From Sediminibacterium soli (GTDB taxonomy: Bacteria; Bacteroidota; Bacteroidia; Chitinophagales; Chitinophagaceae), in assembly GCF_009939225.1 (NCBI RefSeq), contig NZ_JAACJR010000008.1, positions 1,350,945 to 1,414,944 on the forward strand: a DNA stretch of 64,000 nt. The letters are read 5' to 3'. This document shows positions 18,863 through 27,740 of this stretch, in pieces. The notes under the pieces are model-generated. The model was not told the DNA's origin, searched no databases, and was given only the letters and a program-made list of their open reading frames with translations. The translations under genes were made by a program, and so were the position numbers. Each line of letters opens with the position of its first letter. Position 1 is the stretch's first letter.

Positions 18863-18977
18863 GAGGGGATTTGAGAATTTGAAAATGAGGGCATTCTTAC
18901 ATTGCTGCATGGCTATATTATTAGGATCATCGGCCATATAATCATTTAACCGTGCAGCCATCCATCATTTTCAAATT
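18863..18977. repeat. Dispersed intergenic inverted repeat (GAGGGGATTTGA family), OPT/POT gap
   Basis: AATTTGAAAATGA at 18876-18888 is exactly reverse-complemented at 18965-18977. The 24-nt block 18863-18886 matches 36807-36830 at 23 of 24 positions, and 18870-18886 occurs in reverse complement at 6238-6254. Tandem TCAAATT words follow at 18979-19001. It lies in the shared upstream region of two divergent transporters. Confidence 0.8.
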
Positions 18978-19037
18978 GCCAAATTTTCAAATTTTCAAAT
19001 TACTTTCATTTTTCTTTAAAACCCCAAAATACGACTT

Positions 19038-20471
19038 ATGGCCGAAACGCAAACTGAAGTACAAAAAACCGGCATGCCCAGATCGGTGCCGTATATCATC
19101 GGCAATGAAATAGCAGAAAGATTTAGTTTTTACGGCCTTCGGTCTATTATGGTTACCTATATGGCAGTGGCTTTTTTTAACCCTGCCCTAAATCCCGCCC
19201 TTACCGCCGAAGCTGATGCCAGGGCCAACGAGATGGCGCATATGTTTGTAACACTTGCCTATTTCATGCCGCTGCTGGGAGCCATTATGGCCGATTGGTT
19301 TTTTGGTAAGTTCAAAGTGATCCTGTTCGTTTCCATACTCTATACTTTCGGACATTTTATATTATCCGTTTCAGGGGGCAGCTATACGCTTTTCAGTACG
19401 GGGCTGATCGTGATAGCCTGCTGTGCGGGTGGTATCAAATCCTGCGTATCGGCCAATGTGGGCGACCAGTTCGATAAATCGAATGAGCATCTTTTATCAA
19501 AAGTGTACGGTTGGTTTTATATGGCCATCAACACGGGTGGAACGCTGGCGCCTCTGTTCATTCCGCTGCTGAAAGAAAAATACGGTCCCGATATCGCCTT
19601 TGGCGTACCGGGTATACTGATGGCGATCGCCACCATTATCTTCTGGCTGGGAAGAAAGAAGTTTAAAAGAGTGCCGCCCGCCGGTATCAAAAGGGAAAAC
19701 TTCGTCACCATTTCGTTTTATGCACTTATCAAAGTTTTCCGCCGTAAACCCGGTCAAAAAGTATGGGAAGCCGTTGGCGAAAAATATTCGGCAGAGTCGA
19801 TAGACGGCATCAAAGCGGTATACCGGGTACTGGCCGTATTTGCTTTTACACCGATATTCTGGGCGCTGTGGGACCAGAACCTGTCTGAATGGGTATTACA
19901 GGCCACCCGTCTTGACCTGACGATAACCGGTGATTTCAAACTGCTGCCGGAGCAGGTTAATTTCGTCAACCCCCTGTTCCTGGTATTGCTGATACCTGTG
20001 TTCAACTCTGTTATCTTTCCTTTCCTGGAAAAACGCGGCATCCGCGTAACGCCGCTGCGTAAGATCGGCGGCGGTATGGTGATCATCGGTGTATGTTTCG
20101 TGATCATCGCCTTACTGCAGGGACAGATCGATGCGGGCGGCAAACCTTCCGTATGGTGGCAGATACTGGCCTATGTTTTACTGGCTGCTTCCGAAATACT
20201 GGTTTCGGTTACCTGTCTCGAATACGCGTATACCCATTCACCCAAATCGATGAAGAGCACCATGAGCGCGCTCTACCTGCTGGGCATTTCTGCGGGCAAC
20301 CTGCTCACGGGACTGATCAACAGCAATATTGCCGACAAAGGTTTTTTCAGCCAGTTCACGGGCGCCAAATATTACTGGCTGTTCATCGGTATGCTGGTAT
20401 TCTTTATCGTACTGTTCCTGCTCGTATCCAGCCGGCTGCCGGAGAAACGGTATGTTGGAGAGGGGGAGTAG
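19038..20471 (+). CDS. POT-family proton-dependent peptide transporter
   Basis: 477-residue major-facilitator protein of the POT/PTR2 family, driving di- and tripeptide uptake with protons across the inner membrane. The proton-coupling motif is visible as NEIAERFSFYGLRSIMVTYM (E-x-x-E-R-F-x-Y-Y-G type) in helix 1. The second family signature region follows as GAIMADWFFGKFKVI near 80. About 12 membrane segments are present, with a cytoplasmic loop rich in Lys and Arg (about 205-250). It is divergent from the OPT gene and convergent with the response regulator; a short inverted repeat lies in the 84-bp gap to the latter. Confidence 0.93.
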   Translation: MAETQTEVQKTGMPRSVPYIIGNEIAERFSFYGLRSIMVTYMAVAFFNPALNPALTAEADARANEMAHMFVTLAYFMPLLGAIMADWFFGKFKVILFVSILYTFGHFILSVSGGSYTLFSTGLIVIACCAGGIKSCVSANVGDQFDKSNEHLLSKVYGWFYMAINTGGTLAPLFIPLLKEKYGPDIAFGVPGILMAIATIIFWLGRKKFKRVPPAGIKRENFVTISFYALIKVFRRKPGQKVWEAVGEKYSAESIDGIKAVYRVLAVFAFTPIFWALWDQNLSEWVLQATRLDLTITGDFKLLPEQVNFVNPLFLVLLIPVFNSVIFPFLEKRGIRVTPLRKIGGGMVIIGVCFVIIALLQGQIDAGGKPSVWWQILAYVLLAASEILVSVTCLEYAYTHSPKSMKSTMSALYLLGISAGNLLTGLINSNIADKGFFSQFTGAKYYWLFIGMLVFFIVLFLLVSSRLPEKRYVGEGE

Positions 20472-20483
20472 GCAGGATGGGGG

Positions 20484-20535
20484 ATTGGGAAATTTCGTTT
20501 TTGTTATGTATCCCGGCAAACAGTCATTTCCCAAT
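20484..20535. terminator. Inverted repeat between convergent POT and response-regulator genes
   Basis: ATTGGGAAAT at 20484-20493 pairs with ATTTCCCAAT at 20526-20535, extending by GG/CC with one bulge. It occupies the gap between two stop codons (20471 and 20556), so it may end both transcripts. Loop length (32 nt) is large for an intrinsic terminator. Confidence 0.55.
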
Positions 20536-20555
20536 TCCAAAATTTCAAAATTTTC

Positions 20556-21185
20556 TCAAGTCAGTTTATTGTCCACCGCATACTTGATCAGCTCCATATT
20601 GTTGAGGAAGTTCATCTTTTCGAGGATCTTGGTGCGGAAGCTGCTGACGGTATTGGTACTCAGGTTGAGTTCTTTGGCGATATCGGTTACGGTTTTGCCG
20701 CGGCCCAGCAATTTCAATACTTCGAGTTCCCTGTCGGAAAGATTCTTGATGGAGCGGTCTTCGAATTGTTCTTCCACCGAATCGGCGAGGATGGCGGCCA
20801 CATCGGGCGTTACATATTTTTTTCCGGAGAGCACATAGTTGATGGCCTGAACCAGCTCTTTGGACGCAGTATCCTTGGAGAGATAGCCCGAAGCGCCGGC
20901 CCGTATGGCCCGCACCGCATAATGCTGGGGCGCATGCATGCTCATAACGATCACCGCCGTGCCGGGTGATGCGGCCCGGATCTCTTTTACGGCATCCAGA
21001 CCCGAATCGCCCGGAGGCATGGAAATATCGGAGATAATGACATCCCAGCTCTGTTCATTTACCAGCTGCAACAGTCTGGGGGTATCTTCCGCCTCCGCCA
21101 CTTCGGCAAAAGGAAAAGACTCCTGCAGCAGGCGCGCGATGCCCTGGCGTACGATGGTATGGTCATCGGCAATGATAATCTTCAT
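20556..21185 (-). CDS. NarL/FixJ-type response regulator (orphan)
   Basis: 209 residues: a receiver domain (1-120) and a LuxR-type helix-turn-helix (about 145-205). The acidic pocket is D7-D8 (IIIADDHT), the phosphorylated residue is D53 (IISDISMPPGDSGLDA), followed by the conserved Ser (VIVMSMH) and Lys (GYLSKDT). The output domain reads LSDRELEVLKLLGRG then DIAKELNLSTNTV, canonical for GerE/LuxR. No histidine kinase lies next to it; neighbours are the POT transporter (convergent) and purD (divergent). Its partner kinase and targets are unknown. Confidence 0.93.
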   Translation of the reverse strand: MKIIIADDHTIVRQGIARLLQESFPFAEVAEAEDTPRLLQLVNEQSWDVIISDISMPPGDSGLDAVKEIRAASPGTAVIVMSMHAPQHYAVRAIRAGASGYLSKDTASKELVQAINYVLSGKKYVTPDVAAILADSVEEQFEDRSIKNLSDRELEVLKLLGRGKTVTDIAKELNLSTNTVSSFRTKILEKMNFLNNMELIKYAVDNKLT

Positions 21186-21465
21186 AGATCCGTCTACATG
21201 ATTTTGGGGTCAACAAACATTGAGATCATCAGCGGATCGTCCGTTTGAGCCGATACCTCACTTATCCTATCTCACTGTCCCGTACCTGCTCTCAAGCACG
21301 ATTTTACCAGGATATCCCCGGGGGGAACTCTGCGCCGCAATACTACGCATTGTATTGTTAAAACCCATGGTAAAATATGTACGGGATGGCGTAAAGACCG
21401 GTTCTTGTTTGGCCATGCATTGTCGTATTTTCGCCGCGCATATACCCTGCATTAATCGTAATCGT

Positions 21466-22749
21466 ATGAATATCTTACTTCTTGGTTCTGGCGGAAGGGA
21501 ACATGCCCTTGCCTGGAAAATGGTGAAAAGTCACCATTGCGACGACCTGTTTATTGCCCCCGGTAACGCCGGCACCTCCCAGTTCGGCACCAATCTTCCC
21601 ATAGAAGTCACCGATTTTGAAGCCATCAAAAAAGCCTGTATTGAATACAAAATACAGATGCTGGTGGTGGGCCCCGAAGAGCCGCTGGTAAAAGGTATTT
21701 ACGACTTTATACGCCAGGATGCGCAGCTGCGGCATATAACGGTGGTGGGCCCGTCTGCAGAGGCGGCGCAGCTCGAGGGCAGCAAGGCCTACAGCAAAAA
21801 ATTCATGCAGCGGCACGGCATACCCACCGCCGCCTATGCCGAATTTACTTCGGATAACCTGGAAGAGGGTAAAGCCTATATCCGCCATCACCCGCTTCCC
21901 GTTGTGCTCAAAGCAGACGGCCTCGCGGCGGGTAAAGGCGTGGTGATCGCCGCCACGCACGAAGAGGCATTACAGGTATTCGAGGAAATGATCGTTCACC
22001 GCCAGTTTGGCGAAGCCAGCAGCAAAGTGGTGATAGAAGCTTTTCTGCAGGGGATCGAGGTAAGCGTTTTTGTGCTGACCGACGGGCAGGACTACCAGAT
22101 CATCGGTCATGCAAAGGATTATAAACGCATCGGCGAGGGCGATACGGGTCTGAATACGGGAGGAATGGGTTGCGTAAGCCCGGTGCCTTTTATGGATGCA
22201 TTTTTTATGCAGAAAGTGGAGGAAAGGATCATCAGGCCCACGGTGCAAGGTCTTTCAAAAGAGCAGCTCGACTACCATGGGTTTATCTTTTTCGGACTGA
22301 TGAATGTGAACGGAGAGCCTTTCGTGATTGAGTATAACTGCCGCATGGGCGATCCCGAGACCGAAGTGGTGATGCCCAGGCTACAGACGGATATTGTATC
22401 ACTTTTTGCCGCGATGGACAATGGCACGTTAGTTGATACAAATATCGTATTCGATGAGCGAAGCTGCGCTGCAGTGATGGCCGTAAGCGGTGGTTACCCC
22501 GGATCTTACCTGAAGAATTTCCTGATCAGCGGTCTTGAGACCCTGGAGACGGACGGAAGCGCTATGGTCTTTCATGCAGGTACCCGCGAGGAAGACAACG
22601 AGGTACTGACCAATGGCGGCCGGGTGCTGGCGGTAACCGCTTACGGTAATACCATTGCCGAAGCAGTGGCAAAATCGAAAGCGGTGCTGGAAAACATACG
22701 GTTTGAAGGGATCTATTACCGAAAGGATATCGGGTATGAGTTCAATTGA
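21466..22749 (+). CDS. purD: Phosphoribosylamine-glycine ligase
   Basis: Second step of de novo purine synthesis: ATP-dependent joining of 5-phosphoribosylamine and glycine. The frame is open far upstream, but the ATG giving MNILLLGSGGREHALAWKM is the conserved GARS start, so the protein has 427 residues, the family norm. The ATP-grasp part shows VVLKADGLAAGKGVVIA near 145, GEGDTGLNTGGMGCVSP near 220 and EYNCRMGDPETEVVMPRL near 288. The C-terminal domain ends with IRFEGIYYRKDIGYEFN. It stands alone between the response regulator and mreB. Confidence 0.97.
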   Translation: MNILLLGSGGREHALAWKMVKSHHCDDLFIAPGNAGTSQFGTNLPIEVTDFEAIKKACIEYKIQMLVVGPEEPLVKGIYDFIRQDAQLRHITVVGPSAEAAQLEGSKAYSKKFMQRHGIPTAAYAEFTSDNLEEGKAYIRHHPLPVVLKADGLAAGKGVVIAATHEEALQVFEEMIVHRQFGEASSKVVIEAFLQGIEVSVFVLTDGQDYQIIGHAKDYKRIGEGDTGLNTGGMGCVSPVPFMDAFFMQKVEERIIRPTVQGLSKEQLDYHGFIFFGLMNVNGEPFVIEYNCRMGDPETEVVMPRLQTDIVSLFAAMDNGTLVDTNIVFDERSCAAVMAVSGGYPGSYLKNFLISGLETLETDGSAMVFHAGTREEDNEVLTNGGRVLAVTAYGNTIAEAVAKSKAVLENIRFEGIYYRKDIGYEFN

Positions 22750-22867
22750 ACCATTGCCGATCGCAGATGGCCAATCGGATGAGGGAAATTAACGAGTCCC
22801 GGGTTAAAAAAACACCGATAATTGGCCGCTGACAATTGGCAATACCGCAATTCCTCGGTATTTTGGC

Positions 22868-22899
22868 TTTGTTAATTCGGGTAAATTCAGTCAACTTTG
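22868..22899 (+). promoter_or_regulatory. Candidate mreB promoter
   Basis: TTTG at 22868-22871 and CAACTTTG at 22892-22899, 20 bp apart, resemble the Bacteroidota TTTG/TAnnTTTG pair with one mismatch in the -7 box. The ATG follows at 22937. The preceding gap also holds words of the GGCCAATCGG/TTGGCAAT type that can pair with each other. Confidence 0.45.
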
Positions 22900-22936
22900 C
22901 TGACAAGTTTTTAATATTTGATATTTTTTAGATAAG

Positions 22937-23962
22937 ATGGGATTATTTAACTTCTTTACGCAGGAAATTGCGATGGACCTGGGTACCGCCAATACCCTTA
23001 TCATACACAACGATGAAGTAGTAGTAAACGAGCCTTCCATTATTGCCCTTAACCGGAACAATATGAAGGAAGTGCTGGCCGTGGGAAAGAAAGCCTTGAT
23101 GATGCACGAGAAGACCCACGAAAGCATCCGTACGGTAAGACCGCTGAAAGACGGTGTGATCGCCGACTTTAATGCCGCGGAACTGATGATACGGGAACTG
23201 ATCAAAATGATCTATCCCAAAAAACCGCTTTTCCCGCCAAGCTGGAGAATGGTGATCTGTATCCCCTCCTCCATCACCGAGGTGGAGAAACGCGCCGTTC
23301 GCGACAGTGCCGAGCAGGCAGGCGCCAAAGAAGTGTATATGATCCATGAGCCCATGGCAGCTGCCCTGGGTATTGGCATAGACGTGGAAGAACCCGTGGG
23401 TAATATGATCATCGATATCGGCGGTGGTACCACCGGTATCACGGTTATTGCACTGGCGGGCATCGTATGCGACCAGAGCATCCGTATTGCCGGTGACGAG
23501 TTCACGGCAGACATCATGGAAGCATTGCGCCGCTACCACAGCCTGCTGATCGGCGAACGAACCGCAGAGCAGATCAAGATCAATGTAGGCGCAGCGATGA
23601 AAGACCTCGACAACCCGCCCGAAGACCTTCCGGTAAACGGCCGCGACCTGGTGACGGGTATCCCCAAACAGATCATGGTCAGCTACCAGGAGATCGCCGA
23701 AGCGCTCGATAAAAGCATTTTCAAGATCGAAGAAGCGATCCTGAAAGCGCTCGAAACCACACCGCCCGAGCTGGCGGCCGATATCTATCGCAGGGGACTG
23801 TACCTGACAGGGGGCGGGGCCTTGCTGCGCGGACTCGACAAGCGTCTCAGTGCCAAGATCAAACTTCCCGTACATGTGGCAGACGATCCGTTGAAAAGCG
23901 TGGTGCGGGGTACAGGTCTTGCATTGAAGAATTACCAGCGTTTTCCGTTTATTATGAGATAA
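22937..23962 (+). CDS. mreB: Rod-shape-determining actin homologue MreB
   Basis: Cytoplasmic actin-like filament protein that positions the lateral wall-synthesis machinery. The 341 residues match MreB length. Landmarks: AMDLGTANTLI in phosphate loop 1 (about 12-22), VICIPSSITEVEKRAVRDSA near 110, HEPMAAALGIGIDVEEP near 140, phosphate loop 2 NMIIDIGGGTTGITVIALAG near 156, and the adenosine motif LTGGGALLRGLDKRL near 290. It heads the cluster mreB-mreC-mreD-mrdA-rodA, so this cell is expected to elongate as a rod, or at least to use the elongasome. Confidence 0.97.
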   Translation: MGLFNFFTQEIAMDLGTANTLIIHNDEVVVNEPSIIALNRNNMKEVLAVGKKALMMHEKTHESIRTVRPLKDGVIADFNAAELMIRELIKMIYPKKPLFPPSWRMVICIPSSITEVEKRAVRDSAEQAGAKEVYMIHEPMAAALGIGIDVEEPVGNMIIDIGGGTTGITVIALAGIVCDQSIRIAGDEFTADIMEALRRYHSLLIGERTAEQIKINVGAAMKDLDNPPEDLPVNGRDLVTGIPKQIMVSYQEIAEALDKSIFKIEEAILKALETTPPELAADIYRRGLYLTGGGALLRGLDKRLSAKIKLPVHVADDPLKSVVRGTGLALKNYQRFPFIMR

Positions 23963-24061
23963 GAGGGCTTGGCCTTTAGCTGTTTTGCCGGATGATTACT
24001 GTGTACCCGATCATCAACAATAAAAGCTGATCGCTGATGCCAATAGCTAATCGCTTTCCTT

Positions 24062-24913
24062 TTGAAAAACATCTTCCTCTTCATCCGCCGCTACTTTACC
24101 TTTCTCAGCTTTTTGCTGTTACAGGTGGTATCGATCATTTTGCTGAGCAATGCCAGTAAAACGCATGAGGCGTTCTTTTCTTCTTCGGTGAACGAGGTTA
24201 CGGGTAATTTTAACCAGGGCTACAATAACCTGCGCGGGTATTTCGGACTGAAAGAAATCAACCGGCAGCTGGCCGAAGAAAATGCCCGGCTGAAAAACAT
24301 GCTTTCCTCCAATTTCCAGGCTTCCGACACTTCCGTAAAAACGATAATCGATACGCTGGTGCGCGATACGCTGGGCCGCTCGCGCAAATTTACCTACCTG
24401 CCTGCGCATGTGGTCAACAGCAGCTATACGCTTCAGTCTAACTTCCTCACACTGGAACGCGGCGCCGCACAGGGTGTGAAAAAAGGCATGGCCGTTACCG
24501 GTCCCCAGGGTATCGTGGGCGTGGTAGTGGAGGTAAGCCCCAATTACAGCCGCGTAATGAGCCTGCTTCACCGCAACAGCAAAGTGAGCGCGATGATGAA
24601 AAAAGACAACAGCGCCGGCAGCGTGGAATGGGATGGCGTTGACCCCTCCCATCTCATACTCCGCAACGTAACCAAGGGGTCTAAAGTGGCGGTGGGTGAT
24701 ACGGTGCTGACAAGCAATTACTCCGCCAACTTCCCGCCAAAGCTGATAATCGGCACCGTTGCCGGTATATCGTCTGAGGCATCCAGTAATTTTTACACGC
24801 TGAAAATAAAAACGGCCACCAACTTTTTCAATGTCCAGTATGTGTACCTGATAGAGAACGTGCGGTATGCAGAGCAGATGCAACTGGAAACCAGCCAGCC
24901 GAAAACACCATGA
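24062..24913 (+). CDS. mreC: MreC, periplasmic elongasome scaffold (TTG start)
   Basis: 283 residues: short cytoplasmic N-terminus, one membrane helix (about 10-30, FTFLSFLLLQVVSIILL), a coiled coil (about 55-85, LKEINRQLAEENARLKNML) and two periplasmic beta domains with GAAQGVKKGMAVTGPQGIVG near 140 and PPKLIIGTVAGI near 225. The frame begins with TTG at 24062, giving MKNIFLFIRRYF; no ATG lies close enough to keep the membrane helix. It overlaps mreD by four bases (ATGA), which implies coupled translation. The 99-bp gap to mreB holds AGCTGATCGCTGATGCC-type words. Confidence 0.93.
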   Translation: MKNIFLFIRRYFTFLSFLLLQVVSIILLSNASKTHEAFFSSSVNEVTGNFNQGYNNLRGYFGLKEINRQLAEENARLKNMLSSNFQASDTSVKTIIDTLVRDTLGRSRKFTYLPAHVVNSSYTLQSNFLTLERGAAQGVKKGMAVTGPQGIVGVVVEVSPNYSRVMSLLHRNSKVSAMMKKDNSAGSVEWDGVDPSHLILRNVTKGSKVAVGDTVLTSNYSANFPPKLIIGTVAGISSEASSNFYTLKIKTATNFFNVQYVYLIENVRYAEQMQLETSQPKTP

Positions 24914-25443
24914 GCAGCCTGCTGAAAAATATGATCCGGTTTGTACTGTTCATCCTGTTCCAGGTGGTGATACTGAACGAAGTGCCCCCGCTGCACCAGT
25001 TTATCGTGCCGTATGTATATTTTCTGTTCCTGCTCTGGCTGCCTTTTTCGATCAACCGCTTTCTGCTGCTGGTCATTGCCTTCCTGTTCGGTTTAACACT
25101 CGATTTCTTTACCGGCACCCCCGGCCTGCATGCAGCCCCCTGCGTGCTGATTGCCTATATACGGCCCTACCTGCTGAACCTGATCATACCGCAGGAAACC
25201 ACAGAACAGAGCTACCTGGAACCCAGTCCCCGGAACATAGGCTGGGCGCCCTATGGACTGTATGTGGGACTGCTCAGTTTTGCCCACCATTTTTACCTGG
25301 TGCTGATCGAGTGGCTCCAGTTCGGGAACTTCCTGTTCTTTATCGGAAAAGTCCTGGGCACCACAGGCATCAGCCTGCTGCTGATCTTCATCACCGAACT
25401 GCTGTTCAACCGCAAGGGAAAACACAGAACGAATGCGGCTTAG
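24910..25443 (+). CDS. mreD: MreD-like membrane protein
   Basis: 177 residues, almost entirely hydrophobic with five or six membrane helices. MreD is poorly conserved; the call rests on position (4-bp overlap with mreC, followed by mrdA and rodA), length and hydrophobic pattern, plus LLVIAFLFGLTLDFFTGTPG near 55-75, which fits the family's conserved G-x-x-x-D-x-x-x-G-x-x-G. It is expected to be an inner-membrane partner of MreC and PBP2. Confidence 0.85.
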   Translation: MSSLLKNMIRFVLFILFQVVILNEVPPLHQFIVPYVYFLFLLWLPFSINRFLLLVIAFLFGLTLDFFTGTPGLHAAPCVLIAYIRPYLLNLIIPQETTEQSYLEPSPRNIGWAPYGLYVGLLSFAHHFYLVLIEWLQFGNFLFFIGKVLGTTGISLLLIFITELLFNRKGKHRTNAA

Positions 25444-25452
25444 GCGTTTGTG

Positions 25453-25514
25453 GTCTGTGGTTTGCAGTCTTTACCTGTGTTGACAAACCAACCCACAGAT
25501 CAAAGACCACAGAC
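25453..25514. repeat. Inverted repeat in the mreD-mrdA gap
   Basis: GTCTGTGGT at 25453-25461 pairs with ACCACAGAC at 25506-25514; flanking CAGTCTTT / CAAAGACC words allow further imperfect pairing. It splits the elongasome cluster into mreBCD and mrdA-rodA and may reduce read-through or mark a separate transcript end. Confidence 0.55.
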
Positions 25515-25624
25515 GATAAACCTGTTTCATAAACTTTTCAAAATCTTTTCCGACAAACCCGTTGAATTCAGCAATTTTGTGATCAGACTTCACGTTACAC
25601 AGTTTACAATTTTCATTTTGTTAT

Positions 25625-27736
25625 ATGCCGGTATTTAATCAGAGCAGGAGAAGGGTCATACAGATCATCTTCGCTGCGGTGTTTTTGGTGATAGCGGGGC
25701 AACTGGTGAACCTGCAGGTGTTTTCTGCCAAGTACAAACTGGCTGCGGAAAACAATGCCGTTCTGCGAAAGGTGATCTATCCCGACAGGGGCATCATCTT
25801 TGACCGCAAACGGAAAGCGATCCTGGAAAATACGATCAGTTACGACCTGATGGTAACCCCTTCCGATGCCAAGGGCGTTGATACCTTCGCGCTCTGCGGC
25901 CTGCTCAACATAGATACCGCCGAATTCAAGAAAAGGATGCGGGAGCTGACCTTCAAGAACGGCTGGGTGAAACAAAGCGCATTTCAGTCGCTGCTATCTC
26001 CCGAAATGTATGCGCGTCTGAATGAAAACATCTACAAATACAACGGGTTTACCCTGATGGAACGCTCCGTAAGAACCTATCCTTACGGGGTGGCGGGTCA
26101 CCTGCTGGGCTATGTGAGGGAAGTGGATACAGGCTACCTGAGACGGCACGATGGCGAAGGCTACCAGCAGGGCGACTATGCCGGCCGTACCGGACTGGAA
26201 GCTACCTATGAAAAAGTGCTGATGGGCCAGCGCGGTGTCAAAAACTATATCCGGGATAACAAAAGCCGTATCCAGGGTTCGTACGAAAACGGCGTGTACG
26301 ATACCACCGCCATCGCGGGGAAAAATATTTATACAAGTGTTGACGTGGACCTGCAGAAGCTGGGCGAAAAACTGATGTCCAACAAAGTGGGCAGCATCGT
26401 GGCCATCGATCCCAGAACAGGCGGCATTCTCTGCATGATCAGCGCGCCCACCTATGACCCCAATTACCTTACGGGCACAGACCAGCGCAAACATTTTGCA
26501 GAGATGAGCCTGGACCCCAGACAGCCTTTTAACAACCGCGGCCTGGGCACTTATTATTCTCCCGGCTCCACCTTCAAAACCGTGGTGGGCATCATCGGTC
26601 TTACCGAGGGGGTGATAGACGAGCGTACCACGGTAAGCTGTCCCGGTTACTTCACAGGCTGCGGAAACGGCAAACCGAAATGCCTGGATAAAGGCGTTTT
26701 CAATTTTACCAATGCCGTTGCGCACAGCGATAACTCCTATTTCTCTACGGTGTACAAACGTTTTCTCGAACAGCGTAAATTCCCCAATACCGACAGCGCC
26801 CTGTCTGCTTTCAAAGCCTACGCCGCTTCTTTTGGCCTGGGCGGCAAACTGGGGGTGGATCTTCCTGCGGAAAAACAGGGACTTATTCCGCTGGCAGACA
26901 ATTACCACAAGGAATTTGGCCCGAGGATCTATCCCTGTAACCTGATCTCCAATGCGATCGGGCAGGGTAAGGTACTGACAACACTGGCGCAGCTCGCAAA
27001 CGTAATGGCCATCATCGCCAACAGGGGCTGGTATTATACGCCGCACCTGGTAGACTCGATCGAAGGAAATGACGAATACGATATGCTTGCGCCCTACAAA
27101 ACCAAACACTATACAGATAAACGCATACCCGATTCCATCTATACCGCGGTGCAGGATGGCATGCAGGCCGTGGTGGAATACGGCACTGCCGTTCGTTCAA
27201 AAATACCCGACATCGTTTTCTGCGGTAAAACAGGTACGGTGGAGAACTATGCGAAAGTGAACGGCGTGGTGAAAAAACAGCCGGACCATTCTTTCTTCGG
27301 CGCTTTTGCCCCGAGGAATAACCCCAAGATCGCCATCGCCGTAATCGTGGAGAACTCCGACCAGGGCGCCCGTGTGGCCGCCCCCATCGCCAGCCTGCTG
27401 ATCGAAAAATACCTGAAGGATTCCATACGCGGCCCGGAAAGAAAAGCCATGGAGGAGGAATATACCAAACGTGTTTACATACCGCCGTATATGCAGGTGC
27501 TGATCAACCAGCGCGATTCGCTGAAAAGAGCCAGGGCGGCTGAAAAACTGCTGGAAGAGGAAAGGAAACAATCGGAAGAAACCGAATCCGATTCCACCAC
27601 ATCGCAGGAACTGATACAGCCCGAAGACGCAGACAGACCCGCCAGGAAAGCGCCCGCACCCGTAAAACCCAAACCCCTGAAGCAGGCAGTGGCCATGCTG
27701 CAGACGGAAGAAAAAAAATACAAACGAGCCAAATAA
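25625..27736 (+). CDS. mrdA: Penicillin-binding protein 2 (elongasome transpeptidase)
   Basis: Cross-links peptidoglycan during elongation; anchored by one N-terminal helix (about 8-28). The 703 residues include the PBP dimerisation/pedestal region and a transpeptidase domain with the three catalytic motifs: SPGSTFKTV (nucleophile Ser about 315), HSDNSYF (about 367) and CGKTGTVEN (about 533). After the domain there is a hydrophilic tail of about 100 residues (about 600-703) rich in Glu, Lys, Arg and Pro, with KLLEEERKQSEETESDS and PARKAPAPVKPKPLK. This tail is not part of classical PBP2 and would lie in the periplasm. rodA starts 4 bp after its stop, so the pair is tightly coupled. Confidence 0.95.
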   Translation: MPVFNQSRRRVIQIIFAAVFLVIAGQLVNLQVFSAKYKLAAENNAVLRKVIYPDRGIIFDRKRKAILENTISYDLMVTPSDAKGVDTFALCGLLNIDTAEFKKRMRELTFKNGWVKQSAFQSLLSPEMYARLNENIYKYNGFTLMERSVRTYPYGVAGHLLGYVREVDTGYLRRHDGEGYQQGDYAGRTGLEATYEKVLMGQRGVKNYIRDNKSRIQGSYENGVYDTTAIAGKNIYTSVDVDLQKLGEKLMSNKVGSIVAIDPRTGGILCMISAPTYDPNYLTGTDQRKHFAEMSLDPRQPFNNRGLGTYYSPGSTFKTVVGIIGLTEGVIDERTTVSCPGYFTGCGNGKPKCLDKGVFNFTNAVAHSDNSYFSTVYKRFLEQRKFPNTDSALSAFKAYAASFGLGGKLGVDLPAEKQGLIPLADNYHKEFGPRIYPCNLISNAIGQGKVLTTLAQLANVMAIIANRGWYYTPHLVDSIEGNDEYDMLAPYKTKHYTDKRIPDSIYTAVQDGMQAVVEYGTAVRSKIPDIVFCGKTGTVENYAKVNGVVKKQPDHSFFGAFAPRNNPKIAIAVIVENSDQGARVAAPIASLLIEKYLKDSIRGPERKAMEEEYTKRVYIPPYMQVLINQRDSLKRARAAEKLLEEERKQSEETESDSTTSQELIQPEDADRPARKAPAPVKPKPLKQAVAMLQTEEKKYKRAK

Positions 27737-27740
27737 TCCC

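Noticed and set aside
21220..21465. Longer PurD starting upstream
   Set aside because: The extra 82 codons come before the conserved LLLGSGGREHA start and are spacer DNA.
25444..25624. A possible small gene between mreD and mrdA
   Set aside because: The short open frame overlaps an inverted repeat and lacks a domain, so the gap is treated as spacer.
25994..27109. A 371-codon open frame opposite the PBP2 gene
   Set aside because: PBP2 has intact catalytic motifs in the other strand, and the antisense protein is His/Phe/Arg-rich shadow sequence.
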